Shown piece by piece: positions 63,369 to 64,000 of a DNA stretch of 64,000 nucleotides. The stretch spans positions 3,286,001 to 3,350,000 of the forward strand of contig OX637794.1 of assembly GCA_951802425.1 (NCBI GenBank), read 5' to 3'. The DNA is from Clavaria fumosa. Lineage: Eukaryota > Basidiomycota > Agaricomycetes > Agaricales > Clavariaceae. The notes under the pieces are model-generated. The model had not been told where the DNA came from, searched no databases, and saw only the letters and a list, made by a program, of their open reading frames with translations. A program made the translations under genes and the position numbers. The stretch's first letter is position 1; each line of letters begins with the position of its first letter.

Positions 63369-63960
63369 ATGGGCCTCGCAGAAGCGACGGCTGAGCGACA
63401 AGTGCGTCTCAAAGCGCTGCGGTGAGATAGGTTCATACATATGGACTCGAGAGTCATTCATTTGTCTCATTCATTTCTCCAGGAGCCGCAAGTTCCGCAA
63501 TCTGGACCCCCAGACGCGGACGCTGGCAAAGGGCCAGGAACATCCGGATACGGTAGAACAAGACGTGGCAGGCGTCGCGGAGGCGATCATTGAAGAGGAC
63601 AAAGAACGTAACGCACCTGACTCGGAGCTGGTAATAGACTTTTACACTACCGAGAGTATCTCATGCGACTTTCACCCTTGTTACATCTAGGATATCCACG
63701 CGATTGCGCCGAAGGAGAGCGATCTAAAACGTGCGCTAAACAAACGGCTAGCTGTGTTGCTCCCCAAAATGCAGGCGTGCGTCAACATCCTGATCCGTGC
63801 GCAGTTTTTTTTATCACTTTCTTCTCCGGTTCGCTGCATAACAATTGTAGGGCAACGCCTGGCGACTCAGAAAGGTGTCTCGAGCGATCTGGTCGGCGCC
63901 ATGAATGTGCAGGGGCAGGCGGATAACAAAGTCGAGGCTGTTGATTCAGACGAGGAGTGA
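63369..63960 (+). CDS. cwf18: Cwf18/CCDC12-like spliceosomal protein
   Basis: Exons 63369-63421, 63483-63630, 63691-63796 and 63851-63960 with introns of 61, 60 and 54 nt give 138 residues. ERQVRLKALR near the N-terminus, DIHAIAPKESDLKRALNKR in the middle and ILIRQRLATQK near the end follow the CCDC12/cwf18 pattern. The family binds the activated spliceosome (NineTeen-complex related, Cdc5-associated). The protein is acidic at its end (AVDSDEE). The last intron splits the Arg codon of ILIR. The gene ends 40 bp before the window edge. Confidence 0.85.
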
Positions 63961-64000
63961 ATAATGATCGGTCCGTCTATTTTTTATTCAATTCTGTAGC

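Overview
The window is fungal and almost certainly basidiomycete (Agaricomycetes-like). Host genes on the right have many 47-90 nt GT-AG introns. They include a prenylated G-protein gamma subunit, a cwf18/CCDC12 splicing factor, a SAM37/metaxin protein, a TLC-domain membrane protein and a cupredoxin-like secreted protein. About 54 kb of the 64 kb is transposon, mostly nested Ty3/Gypsy LTR retrotransposons, so this looks like a repeat block (heterochromatin-like) bordering a gene-dense segment that starts near 56.9 kb.

Layout. 1-1371: AT-rich minisatellite and repeats, with one tRNA-like segment. 1372-2245: the 3' part of an unidentified gene, cut by an LTR. 2246-18045: chromovirus A1, whose integrase is split by element E (6905-16794; 918-bp LTRs identical on inspection, all genes intact, probably a very recent insertion). 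18046-50266: a second family-A copy (A2). Its leader is split by a 20.9-kb block C (18155-39036, 845-bp LTRs, 5-bp target duplication CATGG). C has no pol of its own and hosts two tail-to-tail copies of chromovirus B (B1 + strand 19227-27031, B2 - strand 27206-34989) and a solo LTR. The A2 pol gene is split by chromovirus D (41132-47542). 50267-56478: a LINE 3' end, a foldback hairpin with a 21-bp minisatellite, a third family-A copy (A3) and inverted LTR pieces. 56864-63960: six host genes.

Most notable: elements E and B belong to different Gypsy lineages (E lacks a chromodomain, B has one). Both carry an extra intron-containing gene on the strand opposite to gag-pol, between pol and the 3' LTR. 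After splicing, each product has a charged coiled coil, then a full Zn(II)2Cys6-type cluster (CX2CX6C-X7/10-CX2CX6C), then a basic linker with a PAKK motif, then a leucine-rich C-terminal helix. Each gene has a CCG-N4-CGG everted repeat about 100-125 bp upstream of its ATG. Because the introns are antisense to the genomic RNA, they would survive retrotransposition. I infer an element-encoded DNA-binding regulator; neighbouring elements A and D have no room for such a gene.

The elements also differ in expression strategy. A, B, D and probably C have a primer-binding site complementary to their own predicted 5' mRNA end (Tf1-like self-priming), while E has a tRNA-type site. B uses A_AAA_AAC and A/E use G_GAT_TTT as candidate -1 frameshift sites, whereas D joins gag and pol by an overlapping ATGA. 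Splice models, start sites and homology statements come from reading the sequence alone.
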